Part shown: positions 58,498 through 64,000 of the stretch, one piece after another | How positions within the stretch are numbered: the first letter of the stretch is position 1 | Layout: every line of letters begins with the position of its first letter | Assembly: GCA_028622995.1 (NCBI GenBank) | Contig: JAJQJQ010000003.1 | Location: 9,858,001 to 9,922,000 of the forward strand | Reading direction: 5' to 3' | Length of the DNA: 64,000 nucleotides | Source of the DNA: Panagrolaimus kolymaensis | Lineage: Eukaryota; Nematoda; Chromadorea; Rhabditida; Panagrolaimidae | Program-made: the position numbers and the translations under genes | Notes under the pieces: model-generated | The model's input: only the letters and a program-made list of their open reading frames with translations | The model's database searches: none | What the model was told of the DNA's origin: nothing

Positions 58498-59393
58498 AAA
58501 ATGAAAATTTGTAAAGAGTGCGTTTTTCTGCTTTTTGACAAGGGAAAAAAAATTTCCGCTGATTTTATAATTTTTGAAGGTTTATAATAATTATGAAAGC
58601 TTTTTGGGATTAAAAGAGCATAGTCTATAGTACTTATAAATCACAAAAGCGACAAAAAAGGTTTTAAAATGGATAGCGCTTTTTTATTTTTTAAATTATG
58701 TTAGCATGCTAAATGAAAAGATATAACCTTTTTTGATTAGAATTTGTATGATTATTTCCTTTAATTTCAACAACTTTTTTGAATATTAACAAATTTTACA
58801 AAGAGTTTGAAGCATTTTTCATAGAAAATCTTTATGTAAATTGTTTTAGGTAGTGATAAAGAGCACCTGTTACCTGCTTATTCACTTACATTTTTCTCTC
58901 CATTGTATCCTCCCTTTTTTCTTAAAACTTCTTTATCTTAAAGAAAAGCTTTAGGCTTCTGTGGGGTTTAATGAAAATGGTGCTTTCAAAACTGTAAGGT
59001 TTTCATCTTTTCTCCACTGAAGCAATCTGTTTTTTTTTTTGCTTCTCGTCTCAGCGAAAGCTGTTCCCAGTATTTTTTTTAATTTTGGTTTTTTTTCCAT
59101 TTATCCTTAAAGGTATTTTACGAGAAATTCAGATTTACATGTTTCATTTAAATCATTTTCTATCATTTTCTTTTACATTGTTTTTCATAATCAAACTGGA
59201 AAGTAACTTTTCTGCTGCTCGGTAATCAATATTTTTAAAATAATTTTATTCCATTTTTAAAGTAAATATGGAACATATTTTAATATATTTTTAGTATATC
59301 TTTAGAATCAAATTTGTCAATGTTTTTTGGAATATAATCGAGATAATTTGTTTCGTGAAAATTAATTTTCTATTTAATTGCAAAATTCTTTAG
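58498..59393. other. Intergenic, no gene seen
   Basis: AT-rich with T-runs. The 5' exon(s) of the following gene may be here, because its first visible exon starts at an acceptor (TTCTTTAG, 59393). Confidence 0.4.
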
Positions 59394-62040
59394 GATCTAC
59401 AAAAAATATCTTATTCGTTCTACTTTTCTCGACTAGAGAAGTCTCAAGCCGAACAAACTCTCAAAATGGTTTTAATGGGCAGTACCCGAAATGAAATTGT
59501 ATTACTTCAAGCTGAACTTGCTCAAGTGATGGCACTTTCTACAAACCGCCCACCACCTGATACCAGTCAAGCTAAAACACAAACAGAATATTACACTATT
59601 CTGAATGATGCAATATGCGAGCTAGAAGGTGATGTCGAACAAATCAGTGCTTTGCTTGAAAGAATAAATTTCCTTAAAGCCGGGTTGGATGCCACATTTG
59701 ATACTACCAATGATCCCGTTCTTCGTGCAGCTATTGAAACTCTTCAAATCGGAACAGCTAATTCAGTAGGATATATCCAAGCGATACTCAATGGTAAAGC
59801 CTCAATTTCGGCAGCAAACACCAAAATCAAAAAGATTCGACTTCGTATGGCTCAAGTTCCTTTTCAACCAAGTGGTAAGTTTCTATTTTGCTTAAAAAGA
59901 GCTTTTTACCTTAAAATTATTCTAAAATCGATAAATAAAATAAAGTTACGAAACAAAATTTAAACTTTATATTTTACTTTTTTTAAGAAAATGCTTTAAC
60001 TTTACCACAAAAAAATTTTTTTTGCAAAAAAAACTAGAGTTATCTTTTTCTTTTTAATTTTCATCATGATTGCATCCACCTACTTCGGCGAGTAAATACC
60101 AAAATTAAAGTTTTTTACAAAATATATTTTCTATTTATTTATTCCTCAATTTTTTTGTCACAAAAATATTTATATTTTTAGTTTAAGTACGCAATTTTGA
60201 ATCAAAAAACCAGCTTTTATATATTTATATATATCTAAATTTCTATATTTAGAAGGAGGAAAGCGCAAAAATGCTGATAATGAGAACGAAGGAGAGTGCA
60301 ATGAATATATCGAACGTTTAAAAAAGTTTTTTTATTTCTCGTTGTTAACTAAAAATGAAAAGGGTGAACTTACTGAACAAACCGATATTAGAAATGTCGT
60401 CACGGTTGCTACGAAAAATTTGGCATTCATGTCTGCTCATACCTTTCCCGAAGGAGTAGATGAAACCGTCAAATTTTTTATTTACAACCAACAAGGACAA
60501 AGAGTTTGTGTCCGTGCCGATTACATTAACCGTGATTCCGATTTTGTGGTACTTAAAACAGTTGATGAAGAATTTAAGTATTATCCAGAAACTAGTCGGT
60601 TTCCTGCAACAGGTACAAAATATGCTTTATTGGTATGTTTTTTAAATAATGCTTTTTATCATTTTCTAATTAAAGCAAAAATCAAGAGATAAGAAAAATT
60701 ATACATTTTTTCCAAATATTCTTGAAAAATTCTGCTAGTTTAGGCTTTACCTGTTGTTCAGTTGAAAAATTCTTTTTTTAGGGTTATCATCAATTCAATT
60801 ATAATATACCCACCGAATTAAGCGCTTTCTTTGGACATGTTCGAACAAATCAACTTGCGAATCAAGATGGAATCATTCTTGGTTCACCAGGTACAACTCG
60901 TGGCTGTAGTGGCTCTGGTGCCTTCAACGACCTTTCATTAATGGGGATTACAAGAAGTGGTCGTGTTTATCCAAGAAATGCTTACTCTTCAACTGGATCC
61001 CTTTCTGACCATCTTCAAGAAGCTATAACTGAGCTTGCTGAACCCTCCTATAATCAAATTATACCAGCAAGTATTATATTTTTTGCATATAGTAAGTTTT
61101 TAAAAAAAATATTGAAAAATTTCAACTAAAATACTTTATGCCATTCCTTTTTTCTGTTTTCAAAAAATATTTCCACCAACCTTTTTTAGCTGTTTTAAAA
61201 AACAAAATATATTAAAAAAATTCAAAAAAAAACTAAATTTAATATGTAAAATTAAAGGGACATAGCTATTTCATGCCTTTTTTGAAATTTCGATAGTGGG
61301 GACTGAAAGTTACACTTGGTAAGGCGCGTGTTTGAATTACCGTGTAAGACAGAAAGTGCACGGTAATTCAAACACGCGCCGCCCCAACTGTTCCTATCAG
61401 CCCCAGTATCGAAATTTTTGAAAAGGCATGAAATAGCTATGTCCCTTTAAGATGAACATTGTAAAAATCGTGCCGCTCAAGATGTTCCAAAATGAAGCAG
61501 AAAATTCGAAATTTTAGTTTTATAAATTTATTATAAATATGCGTTGTATTAAACTTGAAAATGTTAATATAAATTTGTTTATTTTTCTCATAAATACTTG
61601 TCACTGAAAAATTTTTTTTAAATAAAATGATTATTATTGATAATTTACTTTTTTGTCATTACAAAGCGGAAAAAATAAACATAGAATACCATTCTCTAAA
61701 AAATGAAAAAAGTTATTTAAAAAGCATATTTCATTTTATTGATTCTTTTTGCCAATGAAAGTTGAACTTGGGGAAGAAGGGAATAATACGAAGCAATAAA
61801 AGCCTTTTGATTTTTAAAATCCTTTCTTCAATTTTTTTTGGTTTGCTAATCCCTCAAAAAATGGCTGTTTTCTATTTGTTTTTTATTTTTAATGATTTAG
61901 AGCAACCCTTATTATTGTTGCGTGAAGCCCGTCTTTCTTATAGCAATTTCGCTGGAGCCAATGTTCTTGGAAATGAAGTCTTTATTCGATTGGGGAGTGA
62001 ATATCGAAATAAGCAACAACAAGCGTCAATTAATTTTTGA
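59394..62040 (+). CDS. Coiled-coil protein with chymotrypsin-fold protease-like domain
   Basis: Exons 59394-59874, 60253-60632, 60782-61091 and 61901-62040. The frame is open from 59394; the first ATG is at 59466 (412 aa from there), and an upstream exon is possible. Residues 1-135 are helical (LLQAELAQVMAL, ELEGDVEQISALLERI). The second half has PA-clan peptidase features: VVTVATKNLAFMSAHTF (His), a DSDFVVLK strand (Asp) and TTRGCSGSGAFND, a G-x-S-G-type active-site loop with Ser. No signal peptide is visible, so it is probably intracellular. It is not related to the S1 gene at 6661. Such trypsin-like domains also occur in viral and retroelement polyproteins, but no other element part is nearby. 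The third intron holds a TTAA MITE. Confidence 0.55.
61256..61446. mobile_element. TTAA-flanked palindromic MITE
   Basis: The 191-bp near-perfect hairpin starts AGGGACATAGCTATTTCATGCC and ends with its complement. An inner arm GGCGCGTGTTTGAATTACCGTG pairs with the copy 15 bases on. TTAA directly flanks both sides (61252-61255 and 61447-61450). The TTAA target fits piggyBac-type mobilisation. It lies in an intron of the protease-like gene. Confidence 0.82.
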
Positions 62041-62626
62041 AAATAAGCAAACACAAATCAAAATCCTTTTCAATTTATTTGTTTATTTGTATAAAACTCA
62101 ATTTAAATGTTTCATTTTCTGGTTCCTTCTTCCATTTATTTACTATGCAAATTTAAATTTGAATATTTTGATTATGAACTTTAAGTTTTCAAAAGTTTCA
62201 TTGATCTATTTTGTACAATTTATGTTGCGAAATTCAAAATAATTCCATCAGCTTTTTTTTCTTCTAAAAACTTTTCTCATAATATTTTGTAACATAAAAT
62301 GCAATAAATTTTAGGACATCAGCTATTTTTAAAGAAATGCAATAAAGGCAGCGATTTACATATAATTATTTTGGAAAGTAATAACATTTTTTGTTAATAA
62401 ACACCAAAGTTTTTAATTTTTTTGAACTTTTTTGCATCATTCGATTCGATGATTAAGGAAGGCAACAAAAAACAAAGTACATATAATTGAAGAAGCACCT
62501 CGTTTTGAAATCGGTAAATCAATGATTCACTTCAAAAATACGCAAAAAATGACTATAAAATAATCTAAAAAAATTATTGTTTTTTATTTATTTCATTATT
62601 TTTAACCAACTGTGTTTGTTTCAATC
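62041..62626. other. Intergenic, no gene seen
   Basis: AT-rich. It holds the 3' UTR of the protease-like gene and the promoter of the Ser/Glu-rich gene. Nothing else was recognised. Confidence 0.5.
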
Positions 62627-63085
62627 ATGAAAGGAATAGTTTTTATTGTTGGTTTCTTCGCTCTCGCTGTTTACTGCGCCGCTGATGAACCCAAACCTAT
62701 TCGTGCTCATCGGGAAATATTGGAAATGAAAGTTGAAAAGACCGAATCTGGTGCCGTCGCTAATGATATTGGATTTGTTGCGAATAAAACCGTTGAAGGT
62801 TCTGTTGACTTGAATGAAGTCAAAACGTCAAACAACAAAGAAGAAAAAGTTGAAGTTACTGATTTTGAAACCATAACTATCGAATCTGATGCCGAAACAA
62901 ATAAAACCGAATCTGACTCTAGCTCAAGCTCTGAATCGAATTCATCTAGCTCAAGTTCAGAATCGAGCTCAGAATCCAGTTCTGAATCCGCCTCCAATGA
63001 AGTCTTAGATGAAACTCGTGATGTCGAAGATGGCGATATCATGCCGGGCATGGGAGGTAAAGGTGGCGATGGTGGCGCAATGTGA
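62627..63085 (+). CDS. Secreted acidic Ser/Glu-rich protein
   Basis: A single exon of 152 aa from the ATG at 62627. Residues 1-19 are a signal peptide (MKGIVFIVGFFALAVYCAA). The mature part is acidic, with two N-x-T sites (NKT) and a central run of Ser-Ser-Glu repeats (about residues 98-128). S-x-E is the recognition motif of secretory-pathway Fam20-type kinases, so heavy phosphorylation is plausible. The tail is Gly-rich (MPGMGGKGGDGG). No folded domain is evident. A Ca-binding, matrix or mucin-like role is inference. AATAAA lies about 90 nt after the stop. Confidence 0.75.
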   Translation: MKGIVFIVGFFALAVYCAADEPKPIRAHREILEMKVEKTESGAVANDIGFVANKTVEGSVDLNEVKTSNNKEEKVEVTDFETITIESDAETNKTESDSSSSSESNSSSSSSESSSESSSESASNEVLDETRDVEDGDIMPGMGGKGGDGGAM

Positions 63086-64000
63086 AAGTATTGACGCCTT
63101 GACGGAACTCTTTGATATTTTACTTCAATTATTATTGAAACATTTTTTGTTTATTATTTCTTTATGTTAAATTATTAATAAACAATTTTCATTAAACATC
63201 GTTTAAATTTTATCTACAACATCTTCTTTTTAAACATTGTGGAAAATCAGAAATACTTTTCCCACAAAACATGCATGGCACACACTTTAAAATTAGCAAT
63301 ACCTTTGGTGAACTCTTTTATGACTTTATTTTATCGACCGTCAGATAGCGAAGATTCTGAAAATTAATTTGTGCCATATCTCGAACTTACTAGAAAAAAG
63401 CACTTATTATGCTTGAGTGAAAAACGATTTCTTGAATTTTTGAACATCGGTAAAAACCCATTTTATAAACCATGCGAAAGCCCATCTTCATGCACCAAAT
63501 AAATAAAAATATATTCAATGGATACTTTTGGAAAGTTTTAGCGTCTTTGAAGGAAACGTTGTTTCTTTTTTTTAACTCAAAGTGTTTTAATTAGTAAAAA
63601 CAACATTTATGAAAACAATAAAATATTTTATAATAGAAAAAAAGGTGTTTGCATTTGACAAATCGTTAGTTATTTTTAATGATTTAACGTTTCCCTCATT
63701 ATTATTGTTAATGGAAAACATCAGATATCTAAAAAATATATGTTCCTAATAATTATTATCAGTAATAAGCAATAAAAAATTTATTTCAAAATAACTTTTT
63801 TATGGGAAGAAAACACTTATTTTTTCCTTCCACCATTATCTTTTTTAGGGTTTCCTTAATTTTGATTTTGATGTTTCCTTTTTCTTTGTTTGTTGTTCAT
63901 CATCATTTTTGGTAAGCAAACATAAAAAAGAATCACATTAGCGGCGCCGAGTTAACTGAAAAAGTGATGATGTTGATTAATTACGCGTTGGCTTTTGTTC
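63086..64000. other. Intergenic to window end
   Basis: AT-rich; no coding region or repeat structure was recognised. Confidence 0.5.

Overview
The window is eukaryotic and almost certainly from a nematode. It is very AT-rich. Coding exons are joined by introns mostly of 45-60 nt with GTAAGT-like donors and TTTTTAG or TTTCAG acceptors. Several genes have an acceptor-like TTTTTAG a few bases before the ATG, as expected for spliced-leader trans-splicing. Conserved animal genes assembled here from exons with consistent phases are UFL1, MOB1, the PP2A catalytic subunit and MAGI. A clade IV (Panagrolaimus-like) nematode is a guess from the gene families, not shown.

Layout. 1-1687 (-): a Q-rich gene with a TAFH/NHR1-like domain, followed by MATH-BTB exons that do not join it in frame. 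2967-5518 (-): UFL1. 6661-7635 (+): trypsin-like protease. 7934-20589: tandem cluster of two serpins and three two-module F-box-like genes, with relics of both families, a small cysteine-rich secreted peptide gene on the minus strand, an LTR-like sequence and a large foldback. 21594-22377 (-): MOB1. 23059-37770: tandem duplication of a block holding the 5' end of MOB1, an eight-exon gene related to the F-box-like family, and a Rho-like gene. In the first copy of the eight-exon gene an intron carries a 4.8-kb element (24342-29135) with arrays of TTTGCGGC in inverted orientation at its two ends and an 8-bp target duplication; its cargo is a decayed polyketide synthase segment plus a second gene fragment. 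39686-40937 (-): PP2A catalytic subunit. 45973-57054 (+): MAGI scaffold with guanylate-kinase-like, two WW and six PDZ regions. 57870-58497 (-): decayed lysine-rich gene. 59394-62040 (+): coiled-coil protein with a chymotrypsin-fold protease-like domain. 62627-63085 (+): secreted Ser/Glu-rich protein.

The conserved genes are housekeeping or signalling components (UFMylation, Hippo/NDR, PP2A, junction scaffold) and form no operon. The region between them is a young accessory landscape of tandem and segmental duplication, gene relics and mobile elements. The standout is the gene-capturing inverted-repeat element; the serpin twins with changed reactive loops and a TGA shared by two paralogs come next. 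All exon models were read by eye and have no transcript support.
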